Assembly: GCF_035207705.1 (NCBI RefSeq)
Contig: NZ_CP128187.1
Location: 310,001 to 374,000, forward strand
Length of the DNA: 64,000 nucleotides
Direction: 5' to 3'
Source: Maribacter sp. BPC-D8
GTDB lineage: Bacteria > Bacteroidota > Bacteroidia > Flavobacteriales > Flavobacteriaceae
The notes beneath the pieces were generated by a model. The model was not told the DNA's origin. It searched no databases and was given only the letters and a program-made list of their open reading frames with translations. A program made the position numbers and the translations under genes. Of this stretch, positions 25,015 to 35,032 are shown in pieces (positions within the stretch are counted from its first letter, which is position 1; the number at the start of each line of letters is the position of its first letter).

Positions 25015-27471
25015 ATGAGTATGGGAGATTCTAAATTTTCAAATTTTGACAATATGTCTTTACAAGGAATAGATCAAGATTCTGAGCTTATACCACTATT
25101 GACCCCCGAAGATGAGGAGGAAATGAATAGTGAGACATTGCCAGAAACCTTGCCAATATTGCCTTTAAGAAATACAGTGCTTTTTCCTGGTGTGGTAATT
25201 CCGATTACTGCGGGTAGAGATAAAAGTATTCGCTTAATAAAAGATGCTAATAATGGTTCTAAAGTCATTGGTGTAGTTTCTCAGAAAGATGAGGAAACTG
25301 AAAATCCTGATGTGCAGGATATCAATACTTTGGGCACGGTAGCCAAAATATTACGTGTGCTTCAAATGCCCGATGGTAATACAACTGTCATTATTCAGGG
25401 TAAAAAACGTTTTGAGGTTGCCGAAATCTTGACTAAAAAGCCATATTTAACAGCTACAGTTAGAGAGACCGAAGAAGTTAGACCAAAAAAGAATGACAAG
25501 GAGTTTTTAGCTATTATTGAGTCGATTAAAGAATTGGCTTTAAAAATAATTAGAGACAATCCGAATATTCCGAGTGAGGCATCTTTTGCAATTAAAAATA
25601 TTCAAAGCGATTCTTTCTTAATCAACTTTGTATCGTCTAATCTTAATTTAGATGTTAAGGCAAAGCAAGAATTATTAGAGATCGGTAGCTTACAAGAAAG
25701 AGCATTGGCAACATTGAAATATATGAATGTTGAAATGCAAAAATTGGAGCTTAAGAACGATATACAGTCTAAAGTTAGAAATGACTTAGATCAACAGCAG
25801 AGAGAATATTTCTTACATCAGCAAATGAAAACTATTCAAGAAGAATTAGGTGGTGTTTCGTATGATGAGGAGTTAGAGGAGATGAAAATCAAGTCTAAAA
25901 AGAAAAAATGGGGCAAGAAAGTTAAAGAGCATTTTGATAAAGAATTAGCAAAAATGAAGCGGATGAATCCGCAGGTAGCGGAATATTCTATTCAAAGAAA
26001 TTATTTAGATCTTATGCTAGATCTACCTTGGAAAGAGTTTTCGAAAGATAAATTCGATTTAAAAAGAGCACAAAGAATATTAGACCGTGACCATTATGGT
26101 TTAGAAGATGTCAAGAAAAGAATCATAGAGTATCTAGCGGTATTAAAACTGCGTAATGATATGAAATCTCCGATTTTATGTCTGTACGGACCTCCGGGAG
26201 TTGGTAAAACCTCTTTAGGTAAATCTGTTGCAGAAGCATTAGGTAGAGAATATGTAAGAATGTCTTTAGGTGGTTTGCGTGATGAAGCTGAAATTAGAGG
26301 GCATCGTAAAACCTACATTGGTGCTATGCCAGGTAGAATTATTCAAAGTCTTAAGAAGGCAGGTACCTCAAATCCTGTTTTTATACTAGATGAGATAGAT
26401 AAGTTGTCTAATAGTAATCAAGGTGATCCATCTTCAGCAATGTTAGAGGTGTTGGATCCTGAGCAGAATAGTGATTTTCACGATAATTTTTTAGAGTTAG
26501 GTTATGACCTATCTAAAGTGATGTTCGTTGCTACCGCAAATAACTTAGGTAGTATTCAGCCGGCACTTAGGGATCGTATGGAGATTATTCATGTAAGTGG
26601 TTATACCATTGAAGAAAAAGTAGAGATAGCCAAAAAGCATTTACTACCAAAGCAATTAACTGAGCATGGTTTAGATTCTAGTCATTTAAAAATAGGTAAG
26701 CCACAATTAGAGAAAATTGTTGAAGGGTACACCCGTGAATCTGGAGTACGTTCTTTAGAGAAGCAAATTGCCAAAATGGTACGTTACGCGGCTAAGTCTA
26801 TCGCTACAGAAGAGGAATATGAGATAAAGGTTAGTAATGAGATTATTATAGAAGTATTGGGCGCACCAAAAATGGAACGTGACAAGTATGAAAATAATGA
26901 AGTTGCAGGTGTAGTAACAGGTCTTGCTTGGACCAGTGTTGGTGGTGATATATTGTTTATTGAATCTATACTTTCAAAAGGTAAAGGTAATATGACAATT
27001 ACCGGTAACCTTGGTAAGGTGATGAAAGAATCGGCTACCATTGCAATGGAATACATAAAATCTAATGCTGAACGATTCGGAATTGATCCAACGGTTTTTG
27101 AAAAGTACAATGTACATATTCACGTACCAGAGGGTGCAACCCCTAAAGATGGTCCGAGTGCGGGTGTAACTATGTTGACTTCTTTAGTTTCGTTGTTTAC
27201 TCAAAAACGTATTAAAAAGAGCTTGGCAATGACAGGCGAAATTACGTTACGTGGTAAAGTGTTGCCTGTAGGCGGAATAAAAGAAAAAATTCTTGCGGCT
27301 AAAAGAGCGAAAATTAAAGAGATAATTCTTTGTGCAGATAATGAGCGTGATATTAAGGAAATCAAAGAATCATACTTAAAAGGATTGACTTTTCACTATG
27401 TAAAAGAAATGTCTGAAGTAATTGATATTGCAATTACTGACGCTAAAGTAAAACACGCGAAGGAGCTATAG
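25015..27471 (+). CDS. lon: ATP-dependent Lon protease
   Basis: Cytoplasmic AAA+ protease that degrades misfolded and regulatory proteins. The order is N-terminal substrate domain ([19 protein letters not shown]), coiled-coil region, AAA+ module (Walker [10 protein letters not shown] near residue 393, Walker [10 protein letters not shown]), and a C-terminal protease domain. The catalytic dyad is Ser715 in DGPSAGV and Lys758 in GGIKEK, with the 43-residue spacing seen in E. coli Lon. The 818-residue length is typical. The first ~35 residues are acidic and extended. Upstream is a sigma-54-like element; cmk follows 28 bp downstream. Confidence 0.96.
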   Translation: MSMGDSKFSNFDNMSLQGIDQDSELIPLLTPEDEEEMNSETLPETLPILPLRNTVLFPGVVIPITAGRDKSIRLIKDANNGSKVIGVVSQKDEETENPDVQDINTLGTVAKILRVLQMPDGNTTVIIQGKKRFEVAEILTKKPYLTATVRETEEVRPKKNDKEFLAIIESIKELALKIIRDNPNIPSEASFAIKNIQSDSFLINFVSSNLNLDVKAKQELLEIGSLQERALATLKYMNVEMQKLELKNDIQSKVRNDLDQQQREYFLHQQMKTIQEELGGVSYDEELEEMKIKSKKKKWGKKVKEHFDKELAKMKRMNPQVAEYSIQRNYLDLMLDLPWKEFSKDKFDLKRAQRILDRDHYGLEDVKKRIIEYLAVLKLRNDMKSPILCLYGPPGVGKTSLGKSVAEALGREYVRMSLGGLRDEAEIRGHRKTYIGAMPGRIIQSLKKAGTSNPVFILDEIDKLSNSNQGDPSSAMLEVLDPEQNSDFHDNFLELGYDLSKVMFVATANNLGSIQPALRDRMEIIHVSGYTIEEKVEIAKKHLLPKQLTEHGLDSSHLKIGKPQLEKIVEGYTRESGVRSLEKQIAKMVRYAAKSIATEEEYEIKVSNEIIIEVLGAPKMERDKYENNEVAGVVTGLAWTSVGGDILFIESILSKGKGNMTITGNLGKVMKESATIAMEYIKSNAERFGIDPTVFEKYNVHIHVPEGATPKDGPSAGVTMLTSLVSLFTQKRIKKSLAMTGEITLRGKVLPVGGIKEKILAAKRAKIKEIILCADNERDIKEIKESYLKGLTFHYVKEMSEVIDIAITDAKVKHAKEL

Positions 27472-27486
27472 TATAGCTTTTCTTTA

Positions 27487-27494
27487 TATTTTTG
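27487..27494 (+). promoter_or_regulatory. -7 box (TATTTTTG) just before cmk
   Basis: Exact TAnnTTTG ending 5 bp before the cmk ATG. No TTG element is seen at the right distance upstream. If active it would give a leaderless or nearly leaderless cmk mRNA; otherwise cmk may be read through from lon. Confidence 0.4.
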
Positions 27495-27499
27495 GAACA

Positions 27500-28198
27500 A
27501 TGAAAAAAATCACTATTGCAATCGACGGATTCTCTTCTACAGGAAAGAGTACTTTGGCTAAGCAGTTAGCTAAAAAGCTAGAATATGTTTATGTAGATAC
27601 TGGGGCAATGTACCGCGCAGTTACGCTATTTGCTATGAAGTCCGGTTTTGTAGAAGCGGGTGAAGTTGATGAAGATTCATTGGTGAAATCATTAGGTGAT
27701 ATTGAATTGAATTTTATTTTTAATTCAGATTTAGGATATGCCGAAATGTATTTGAATGGTGAAAATGTAGAGAAGGAAATAAGAACTATGCCTGTGTCAA
27801 AAAATGTGAGTCAGGTTTCGGTTATAGCAGCTGTACGAGAAAAATTGGTAGCCATGCAACAAGCAATGGGTATTGATAAAGGTCTTGTTATGGACGGTAG
27901 AGATATCGGTACTGTAGTTTTTCCTGATGCTGAACTTAAAATTTTCATGACGGCTTCACCAGAAAAACGTGCGGTAAGAAGATATAAAGAATTGTTAGAT
28001 AGGGGAGAAGATGTGGTTTATGCAGATATTCTTGAAAATGTTGAAAAGCGAGATTATATAGATAGTAACCGTACAATTTCACCTTTGAAGAGAGCAGACG
28101 ATGCTATTGAGTTTGATAATAGTGATTTAGGACTAGAGGATCAGTTTCAAAGAATCTATGAACATTCGCTTCGGGTTATTGAAAAACATCAAGCATAA
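27500..28198 (+). CDS. cmk: Cytidylate kinase
   Basis: Phosphorylates CMP and dCMP in pyrimidine nucleotide metabolism. The P-loop is IDGFSSTGKSTLAKQLAKKL at the N-terminus (Ser/Thr form GFSSTGKS). The CMP-binding DTGAMYRAVTL and the later MDGRDIGTVVFPDAELKIFMTAS are both present, and the lid region carries ERD-type sequence (EKRDYIDSNR). Its 232-residue length is normal. It sits between lon and a strong bidirectional terminator; rpsA is nearby, recalling the cmk-rpsA pair of other bacteria, but here a minus-strand gene intervenes. Confidence 0.95.
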   Translation: MKKITIAIDGFSSTGKSTLAKQLAKKLEYVYVDTGAMYRAVTLFAMKSGFVEAGEVDEDSLVKSLGDIELNFIFNSDLGYAEMYLNGENVEKEIRTMPVSKNVSQVSVIAAVREKLVAMQQAMGIDKGLVMDGRDIGTVVFPDAELKIFMTASPEKRAVRRYKELLDRGEDVVYADILENVEKRDYIDSNRTISPLKRADDAIEFDNSDLGLEDQFQRIYEHSLRVIEKHQA

Positions 28199-28229
28199 AA
28201 AAAGAGGTTAGCAATGCTAACCTCTTTTT
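28199..28229. terminator. Bidirectional terminator between cmk and the BON-LysM gene
   Basis: AAAAAGAGGTTAGC / GCTAACCTCTTTTT with a three-base loop is a perfect 14-bp stem. T runs on both strands allow it to end both cmk (plus) and the LysM gene (minus). Confidence 0.9.
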
Positions 28230-28247
28230 ATTTATATAGTATCGATA

Positions 28248-28628
28248 CTATTTGTTTGGAATAACCAATACTTGATCTGGATGAATAACATCTGGACTTT
28301 TTAAGATACCAGTGTTCGCTTCAAAAATAGCTTTGTATTGCATAGCATCACCGTAGTAGTGCTTTGCTATTTTACTTAAAGACTCACCACCTTTAACTAC
28401 GTGTCTGTGATATACAGAATCATCTTCAACAGAGATATTAGCTTTAATGTCAGAAGGACTTTCGCCACCAGCTTGTTTTATTTTATCCCACATTAGGTCT
28501 TTTTCATAAGGTGTTTTTGCTTGCCCTTTTATTTTAAGAACATCACCTTCAACAGTTACGTTACCGTCTTTTATACCTAATTGCTCACCAAGATCTAAAA
28601 CACCTTGATATTTTGCCTTAACACTCAT
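28248..28628 (-). CDS. BON and LysM domain protein (Kbp/YgaU-like)
   Basis: Small protein of 126 residues without a signal peptide. The N-terminal half is a BON-like domain (VTVEGDVLKIKGQAKTPYEKDL) and the C-terminal half a LysM domain (HVVKGGESLSKIAKHYYGD ... VLVIPNK). This two-domain layout matches E. coli Kbp (YgaU), a cytoplasmic potassium-binding protein. It is slightly shorter than Kbp, and a potassium role here is inference. Convergent with cmk, sharing its terminator. Confidence 0.83.
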   Translation of the reverse strand: MSVKAKYQGVLDLGEQLGIKDGNVTVEGDVLKIKGQAKTPYEKDLMWDKIKQAGGESPSDIKANISVEDDSVYHRHVVKGGESLSKIAKHYYGDAMQYKAIFEANTGILKSPDVIHPDQVLVIPNK

Positions 28629-28740
28629 AATTTTACTTTTTTTAATGGTTATTATAATACTTCTAAGATAAGCATATTTAAGATGTTTAACTCTAAAATC
28701 GTGCCATATTCCTTAAATGAACGTGTAATACTTAGTTGTG

Positions 28741-28771
28741 TTGTCTAATTTAAATAAAATGATTATTTTTG
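28741..28771 (+). promoter_or_regulatory. Promoter of rpsA
   Basis: TTG (28741-28743), 20 bp, then TATTTTTG (28764-28771): an exact match to the Bacteroidota housekeeping promoter. Predicted transcription starts near 28776, about 120 nt before the rpsA start. Confidence 0.78.
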
Positions 28772-28775
28772 CACA

Positions 28776-28895
28776 CCTTTTTTGCAAGGAAGTCAAGAGA
28801 AAAAAGGGAATTAGATAAAAAAATAAATATAACTACTTTCATAGTCGTTGCCTAAGTCTTGATAAGGTTATGAAATACAAATTATTAATCAGCAA
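28776..28895 (+). promoter_or_regulatory. Long 5' leader of rpsA with a hairpin
   Basis: The predicted 120-nt leader holds TTTCATA (28837-28843) pairing with TATGAAA (28869-28875), with a shorter inner CCT/AGG stem. It ends 20 nt before the start. A long structured leader on a ribosomal protein gene suggests autogenous control, which I infer rather than recognise as a named RNA family. Confidence 0.4.
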
Positions 28896-30737
28896 ATGGC
28901 TGAAGAAAAAACAAACGCAGAGGTAGAAGCTACTACCGAAGCAACACAACAAGCTGTTGAAACTCCACAGCAAGATCCACAAGAATTTTTAGAAAGTTTC
29001 AATTGGGAAAAATACGAGCAAGGAATTGAGCGTGTTGATGATTCTAAATTGAAAGAATTCGAAAAATTAGTTGCCGAAAATTTTGTAGATACTGCCGATG
29101 AGGAAGTAGTGCAAGGTACGGTAGTTTATATCACAGATAGAGAAGCTATTATTGATATCAACGCAAAATCTGAAGGTGTAATTTCGTTAAACGAATTTCG
29201 TTACAACCCAGGTTTAAAAGTTGGTGACAAAGTAGAGGTATTGATCGATATTCGTGAAGACAAAAGTGGTCAACTAGTATTATCTCACAGAAAGGCGAGA
29301 ACTATTATGGCTTGGGATCGTGTTAACGCGGCTCATGACAAAGAAGAAATCGTTAGTGGTTTTGTTAAGTGCAGAACTAAAGGTGGTATGATCGTTGACG
29401 TATTTGGTATTGAAGCTTTCTTACCAGGTTCTCAAATCGATGTTAAGCCTATTCGTGATTACGATCAGTATGTTAACAAAACAATGGAATTTAAGGTTGT
29501 AAAAATCAACCACGAATTTAAAAACGTTGTTGTTTCTCATAAAGCTCTTATTGAAGCTGATATTGAAGAACAGAAGAAAGAAATCATTAGCCAATTAGAA
29601 AAAGGACAAGTATTAGAAGGTGTTGTTAAAAACATTACTTCTTATGGTGTGTTTATTGATCTTGGTGGTGTTGATGGTTTAGTTCACATTACTGACCTTT
29701 CTTGGAGCAGAATCAACCACCCGAACGAGGTTGTTGAACTTGACCAGAAATTAAATGTTGTAATTCTTGATTTTGATGAAAACAAATCTAGAATACAATT
29801 AGGTCTTAAGCAATTAGAGAAGCACCCTTGGGAAGCTTTATCTGATGAAATTAAGATTGGTGATAAAGTAAAAGGTAAGGTAGTTGTTATAGCTGATTAC
29901 GGCGCATTCATCGAAGTTGTTGAAGGTGTTGAAGGTCTTATCCACGTTTCTGAAATGTCTTGGTCTACGCACTTGCGTTCTGCACAAGATTTCGTAAAAG
30001 TTGGTGATGAGGTTGAAGCAGTTGTATTGACATTGGATCGTGAAGATCGTAAAATGTCTCTTGGTATCAAGCAATTGACTCCAGACCCTTGGACTGATAT
30101 TACTACTAAATATCCTGTAGGTTCTAAGCATAAAGGTATTGTAAGAAACTTTACAAACTTTGGTGTTTTTGTTGAACTAGAAGAAGGTATTGATGGTTTA
30201 ATTTATATCTCTGATCTTTCTTGGACTAAGAAAATCAAGCATCCATCTGAGTTTACCAATGTTGGTGATACATTAGAGGTAGAGGTGTTAGAATTAGATG
30301 TTGATGGTCGTAAGTTAAGCTTAGGTCATAAACAAACTACTGAAAACCCTTGGGATAAATATGAAACTGAGTTCGCAATGGGTACAGTTCATACAGCAAC
30401 CATTTCTGATGTAGTTGATAAAGGTGCAACAATTGAATTTAACGAAGATATTACTGCATTCATTCCTCAACGTCATTTAGAGAAAGAAGATGGTAAAAAA
30501 CTAGGTAAAGGCGATGAAGCTGAATTCAAGATTATTGAGTTCAATAAAGACTTCAAACGTGTAGTAGCTAGTCATACTGCTATTTTCCGTGAAGAAGAGC
30601 AACGTAATGTAAAAGCAGCTGTTAAAAGACAGACTACTAGTACAGAGGAAGCTAAAACTACTTTAGGGGATGCTAATGATGCGTTACAAGCATTGAAGGA
30701 GAAAATGGAAGCAGCTGATTCTAAAAAGAAGAAGTAA
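28896..30737 (+). CDS. rpsA: 30S ribosomal protein S1
   Basis: RNA-binding ribosomal protein that helps load mRNAs onto the 30S subunit, important in Bacteroidota where Shine-Dalgarno use is weak. Six S1 repeats are recognisable, for example GVVKNITSYGVFIDLGGVDGLVH, KVVVIADYGAFIEV and GIVRNFTNFGVFVEL (quoted in part). The N-terminus has an acidic, Gln-rich extension of about 70 residues and the C-terminus a lysine-rich tail (KKKK). Its 613 residues exceed the E. coli protein (557) because of these extensions. It is transcribed from its own promoter with a long leader and ended by a strong hairpin. Confidence 0.96.
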   Translation: MAEEKTNAEVEATTEATQQAVETPQQDPQEFLESFNWEKYEQGIERVDDSKLKEFEKLVAENFVDTADEEVVQGTVVYITDREAIIDINAKSEGVISLNEFRYNPGLKVGDKVEVLIDIREDKSGQLVLSHRKARTIMAWDRVNAAHDKEEIVSGFVKCRTKGGMIVDVFGIEAFLPGSQIDVKPIRDYDQYVNKTMEFKVVKINHEFKNVVVSHKALIEADIEEQKKEIISQLEKGQVLEGVVKNITSYGVFIDLGGVDGLVHITDLSWSRINHPNEVVELDQKLNVVILDFDENKSRIQLGLKQLEKHPWEALSDEIKIGDKVKGKVVVIADYGAFIEVVEGVEGLIHVSEMSWSTHLRSAQDFVKVGDEVEAVVLTLDREDRKMSLGIKQLTPDPWTDITTKYPVGSKHKGIVRNFTNFGVFVELEEGIDGLIYISDLSWTKKIKHPSEFTNVGDTLEVEVLELDVDGRKLSLGHKQTTENPWDKYETEFAMGTVHTATISDVVDKGATIEFNEDITAFIPQRHLEKEDGKKLGKGDEAEFKIIEFNKDFKRVVASHTAIFREEEQRNVKAAVKRQTTSTEEAKTTLGDANDALQALKEKMEAADSKKKK

Positions 30738-30772
30738 TTTCATAGTATAGACCCTTTGTAAGGGTCAAAAGT

Positions 30773-30804
30773 AAAAGCCCGGATATGTATCCGGGCTTTT
30801 TTTG
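30773..30804 (+). terminator. Rho-independent terminator of rpsA
   Basis: AAAAGCCCGGATA / TATCCGGGCTTTT is a perfect 13-bp stem with a two-base loop followed by three more T. It lies 35 bp after the rpsA stop. Confidence 0.92.
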
Positions 30805-30884
30805 TATCTATTATTTTTACTTTTACGTTGTGATAAAGTGAGTTGCTAAAGGGGATGCTGATAAAGAGATTTGAATAACTTTAG

Positions 30885-30930
<46 letters not shown>

Positions 30931-30987
30931 ATTCGGTATTTTCTTGCCTTAATTTGACAACATATATCTTAGGAAAGTATCAAAAGT

Positions 30988-31018
30988 AAAAGCCCAGAAA
31001 CTAATCTGGGCTTTTTTT
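30988..31018. terminator. Second terminator, near-copy of the rpsA terminator
   Basis: AAAAGCCCAGA / TCTGGGCTTTT with a six-base loop and a T run on the plus strand. On the minus strand it is followed by TTTTACTTTTG, so it can end the minus-strand outer-membrane-protein operon (stop at 31148). It shares the 16-bp 5' flank TCAAAAGTAAAAGCCC with the rpsA terminator. Confidence 0.82.
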
Positions 31019-31147
31019 AATATCCACAATTCTCAGTTCCTATTAGGGTTCCAAAAAAAATGAATTACTAATGGAGATTTTAATACCAGAAGTTTAAATT
31101 CACTTCTAGATAAATGCTAGTAGTTAGTGTTTAGTATAGTACTTTAA

Positions 31148-32398
31148 TTAGTAAACCTTTTTCTTCACAAACCAGATGTCTTCTAAACTCAAGTTTAACG
31201 TAATTAGGTGAAAATTCTCTTTCACCAATACGTTTTGTAAAAGCCCTTTTGAACCATAACTATAAGAAAGATTGATCATGGAGTGTGTACCTCTACTGGT
31301 GGGTATACCTATACCCGCTGTAAAATTATAGCCTTCTACTTTTTTATCGCTTATTGCCAAGTATCCGTTGTCATAATTGTATCCTAATCTGTACGCAAGT
31401 CTTTGACCGTATTTGTAACTGGTAGGATCTTGAATAAATTCTAGACCAAAGGCGTAAATATCTTGATCTTCGTAGCTGCCAATGTTTTCTGATTGATTAG
31501 TGTCTGACCAGAAATTTTTCTTGTAATCTGCACTAAAGGTCAGCTCTTCAATAGGTTTTATGCTCATACCAAAACCGAACTCTAAAGGAAGTTTAAAGTC
31601 AGAAACATTATCAGAGCTTTCATCTTCCACAGAAATTGCAATTCCTGATATTGATTTGTCGACAGATCGTTTTAGGTTTCCGTTTAAACTTGTTGGCAGT
31701 TGAACGGTACTACCAATAGTTATTTTGTCATTAACATCATATTGAAGTCCGAAACCTAATCTTGCACCACTATAATTAGTTTGCTCTACAGATTCGAATG
31801 TAGAAGTGCTATAAAAGAAAGATTCCGTTTCTTCGATATTTCCGAATAAAAACGAGGCACTTAAACCTAATCTCAATTTTGGCATTAGGGCGTAACCAAC
31901 ATTAAGTTTAATATCATTTAACCCGCCCAATCCGGCAACATTACTTTCAAAAGACTCTGTAGATCCTTCAATGTTGCTACTAACGCCAAGTAGCGAATAG
32001 CCAACATCGCTATAGGGTGTCATAGTAATACCGGCACCTAAGTTTTCCATAATTCTAAATCCGAAGGCTAAATTAGAAAAGTTTACATTCGACTTTTCGT
32101 CAGAAGAAGAAGTGTTGCTGTAACTGTTAAATTCACCGGTGACACCTATATCATATAAGAAGGAGTTTTGTGGGATTAGTGCATAATTCGCCGGATTTAA
32201 ATTGTTTATCTCGTACGGAGATTTAATACCGATACCACTGTAGCCTAAACCATTGAATTTACCAATACTGGTTTGGTTAATGACTCCTAATCCGTAAAGT
32301 GAATATGGTGAACTCGTTAAAGCTTCAGACTGTGCCGAAGACTGGTAAAAAGCTAACAATGCTGTTATGGTAAAAAATAGTATTTGATTAATCTTCAT
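31148..32398 (-). CDS. Outer-membrane beta-barrel protein (FadL/PorV-like fold), partner of DUF4270
   Basis: Exported protein of 416 residues with a signal peptide ending near SSAQ. The mature N-terminus (YSLYGLGVINQTSIGKFNGLGYSG) and the later strands resemble FadL/PorV-type barrels common in Bacteroidota. Repeated AxGFRIM and LGLSASFLFG strands alternate with polar loops. It begins inside the end of the DUF4270 gene (11 bp overlap), implying translational coupling and a shared job at the outer membrane. The transported substrate, if any, is unknown. Confidence 0.72.
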   Translation of the reverse strand: MKINQILFFTITALLAFYQSSAQSEALTSSPYSLYGLGVINQTSIGKFNGLGYSGIGIKSPYEINNLNPANYALIPQNSFLYDIGVTGEFNSYSNTSSSDEKSNVNFSNLAFGFRIMENLGAGITMTPYSDVGYSLLGVSSNIEGSTESFESNVAGLGGLNDIKLNVGYALMPKLRLGLSASFLFGNIEETESFFYSTSTFESVEQTNYSGARLGFGLQYDVNDKITIGSTVQLPTSLNGNLKRSVDKSISGIAISVEDESSDNVSDFKLPLEFGFGMSIKPIEELTFSADYKKNFWSDTNQSENIGSYEDQDIYAFGLEFIQDPTSYKYGQRLAYRLGYNYDNGYLAISDKKVEGYNFTAGIGIPTSRGTHSMINLSYSYGSKGLLQNVLVKENFHLITLNLSLEDIWFVKKKVY

Positions 32399-33728
32399 CG
32401 TATATACCGTATGTTAATTCTAAAATTGTTTCGTTTTCGCCATTGCCGTTCCCGTTCAAAATAAATCTATCGATCGTTGAGTTATAATCTGCAGGAAGCA
32501 GTATCAGTGCATCATCAATATCTCTATCTTTCAACTGTAATTCTTCTAAGTAATAGGCTATTGGTATTTCGTAATAGATGTCATTAAATTCTTGATTGTC
32601 TCTATTGAGAATAGCATATGAAGTAGATGTGAGCGTCTCAATTAAATCATTGTTTTGGTCAACCACGTAAACGGCAAGTGTGTCTCTCAGTTTTAGATGA
32701 TCATCATAAGATTGAGGTGTTGGTTTAATTTTTAAGACTCCGTCTAAAATAGTTCCACTGCCAGGTATGTCATAAAGACTAGTAATACTGGGGAATTGTA
32801 CACGCATGGCAATACCAACACCCGACTGAATATAGCTTTGGTTATTAGCATCTGAACTTTCTAAATTTACCTTACTATCGGTCAAAGTTTGCAAAGGAGT
32901 AATAGGGTCATCTGCTGTAATTCTATTGAAAAATGGAATAGGGAAAGTTGCAGCATTAATTTGAACATCTAAATATTCTGACTCAGATTCGAGTTCGGTA
33001 TCTGTACTATAATATAAACGCATATAGGTTTTTTCAGAAGATTTAGAAAAACCTATAACAGAACCATCATCAACATCATCTGGCAAGAGGGCAATACCTT
33101 TAAAGTAATCTCGATACTCATCAATGTTTATAATATCTTTTTCTTGAAGTTTAGAAAACACGTCAGTACCAAAATCGTCTACGAGTTTTATAGTTATAGA
33201 ATCGCCTGCCAATGGTCTAGGGTTATATTCAAAAAAGCCTAAGTCATCTTCATCATAACCAATATTGCTTGTATTGTAGAAATAATCATCACTTTCTGGT
33301 TTTAGATTTTCATTAATTTTTTTAATATGAATAGTGTTTTTCTGTAGCGTATCATTATAATAATAGTTGTCATAACCCAATACCATAACAATACTATCAA
33401 AAACTGCCTCTGAATCTATCGTGTAAGTTTCTGGCAGAAACTGCATATAACTAGATGCCGTAACGGTACCGAATACGTTGTCTGTATATTTTCCTAATAA
33501 TATTCTTGTAGATTCTGAAGTGACAATACTGTCAAACTTCATAGTAGATGTACTGACCGTTAAAGTGTCTATCAGTATAAGTCGAATGTTGCTGTCGGTA
33601 AAAGTTTCGCCGGCAACAAATTCAGAATCATTATAAATATCATCGCTGCAAGAATGAGCGGCAAAAGCGATGAAACCGCCTACTATAATGATATAGAGCG
33701 CACGTAGTTTGTTTAGGAACACCTTCAT
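32388..33728 (-). CDS. DUF4270 family lipoprotein
   Basis: Exported lipoprotein of 446 residues (lipobox AHSCSDD) of the Bacteroidota-specific DUF4270 family, whose function is unknown. It is mostly beta-rich with no metal or catalytic motif visible. The conserved N-terminal region (SNIRLILIDTLTVSTSTMKFDSI, quoted in part) and repeated LKIKP-type strands match the family. It is co-transcribed with the barrel protein that follows. A minus-strand TAGCTTTG -7 box lies 19 bp upstream. Confidence 0.82.
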   Translation of the reverse strand: MKVFLNKLRALYIIIVGGFIAFAAHSCSDDIYNDSEFVAGETFTDSNIRLILIDTLTVSTSTMKFDSIVTSESTRILLGKYTDNVFGTVTASSYMQFLPETYTIDSEAVFDSIVMVLGYDNYYYNDTLQKNTIHIKKINENLKPESDDYFYNTSNIGYDEDDLGFFEYNPRPLAGDSITIKLVDDFGTDVFSKLQEKDIINIDEYRDYFKGIALLPDDVDDGSVIGFSKSSEKTYMRLYYSTDTELESESEYLDVQINAATFPIPFFNRITADDPITPLQTLTDSKVNLESSDANNQSYIQSGVGIAMRVQFPSITSLYDIPGSGTILDGVLKIKPTPQSYDDHLKLRDTLAVYVVDQNNDLIETLTSTSYAILNRDNQEFNDIYYEIPIAYYLEELQLKDRDIDDALILLPADYNSTIDRFILNGNGNGENETILELTYGIYDED

Positions 33729-33746
33729 TTAGAAATTAATTTTTCT

Positions 33747-33754
33747 CAAAGCTA
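33747..33754 (-). promoter_or_regulatory. -7 box of the DUF4270 operon promoter
   Basis: Minus-strand TAGCTTTG is an exact TAnnTTTG. The predicted start near 33742 leaves a leader of ~14 nt. No matching TTG element was found. Confidence 0.5.
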
Positions 33755-33968
33755 AATACCAAGCACGTTTGTAAAAACCTGAATAGACGAATCGTGAATG
33801 TTAAGGGATAAACCCTGTAATTTGAACTATTAATCAAAAGTTTGTGTTCGTAGATAAAAACTAGGGTTTGGTATGTTAAAAATCAATTTTAATCTATTGT
33901 GTTTTTTGAACGGAAGGGTGTCTAGTAGATTTGATCTTGAAAAGAAAAATCATAAAACAAAAAAACTA

Positions 33969-34958
33969 ATGAATAAAAGAAAATCGTATATGTATAAAAT
34001 TACCGGTATGGCTATGCTTGCTATGGTAATTACAAGTTGTTCAAGTGATGATGATGAAAATTTAGGTAACTGGGTAGATAAATCTATATTTGATGGTAGC
34101 CCAAGAAGTAGTGTGTCTGGCTTTACAATTGACAATGTTGGTTATATGGGCGTTGGATATGATGGCGATGATTATTTGGCTTCATTTTGGGCATATGATA
34201 TAGAAGGAGATTACTGGTCTCAGAAAGCAGATTTCCCCGGTGCTGCCAGAAATGCAGCCGTTGGATTTGAAATTGATGGTACAGGTTATATTGGTTCTGG
34301 TTATGATGGGGTTGATGAATTAACAGATTTTTACAGCTATAATACGGCATCAAATACATGGACAGAAATTGCGTCTTTAACTACTGCTAGAAGAAATGCG
34401 GTTGGTTTTGGTGCCAACGGATTTGGTTATGTTGGAACTGGTTATGATGGTGAAAATGATAGGAAAGATTTTTGGAAATATAATCCAGCCAATGATACTT
34501 GGACAGAACTAGTAGGCTTTGGAGGAAATAAAAGAATATCAGCAACGACCTTTACTATTGATGGTTTGGTGTATTTAGGTACTGGTATTTCTAACGGAGT
34601 TTACTTGGATGATTTCTGGGTGTTTGATCCAACAACAGAAAGCTGGACACAGAAATTAGATTTAGATGAAGAAGATGATTATGCTATACAAAGAAGTAAT
34701 GCTGTTGGTTTTACTTTAAATGGATACGGTTATATAGCAACAGGTGAATTAGGTGGTGCTACCAATACGGTTTGGGAGTATGATCCAGTATCGGATGAAT
34801 GGGAGCAAAAAACTTCTTTTGAAGGAGCGACAAGACAAGATGCGATAGCCTTTTCTAATGGTAGTCGTGTATTTATAGGAATGGGTAGAACAGGTACTTT
34901 ATACCTAGATGATTTAGATGAATTCTTTCCTCAAGATGAGTACGAAGAGGAAGATTAA
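33969..34958 (+). CDS. Kelch-repeat lipoprotein
   Basis: Surface or periplasmic lipoprotein (lipobox ITSCSS) made of about six Kelch repeats of ~48 residues, predicted to form a beta-propeller. Each repeat has a G-Y-x-G-x-G-Y-D-G strand (GYMGVGYDG, GYIGSGYDG, GYVGTGYDG) followed by a Trp in a W-x-Y or TWTE motif. The acidic C-terminus ends EEED. I chose ATG 33969, giving a short N-region before the hydrophobic core; the frame opens at ATG 33873 but that would place 30 charged residues ahead of the signal. It heads a gene group with DUF4907 and a LytS/LytTR pair. Confidence 0.82.
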   Translation: MNKRKSYMYKITGMAMLAMVITSCSSDDDENLGNWVDKSIFDGSPRSSVSGFTIDNVGYMGVGYDGDDYLASFWAYDIEGDYWSQKADFPGAARNAAVGFEIDGTGYIGSGYDGVDELTDFYSYNTASNTWTEIASLTTARRNAVGFGANGFGYVGTGYDGENDRKDFWKYNPANDTWTELVGFGGNKRISATTFTIDGLVYLGTGISNGVYLDDFWVFDPTTESWTQKLDLDEEDDYAIQRSNAVGFTLNGYGYIATGELGGATNTVWEYDPVSDEWEQKTSFEGATRQDAIAFSNGSRVFIGMGRTGTLYLDDLDEFFPQDEYEEED

Positions 34959-34990
34959 CTTTTCATAGTGAGTGCAATTGTTAATTTTTT

Positions 34991-35020
34991 GGGTCAATCT
35001 GAGTGGATTGGCCCATTTTT
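34991..35020 (+). terminator. Terminator of the Kelch lipoprotein gene
   Basis: GGGTCAATC / GATTGGCCC (one G-T pair) with a six-base loop, then ATTTTT. A GTG in the loop is in frame with the DUF4907 gene, but is unlikely to be its start. Confidence 0.75.
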
Positions 35021-35032
35021 AAACATTTATTT

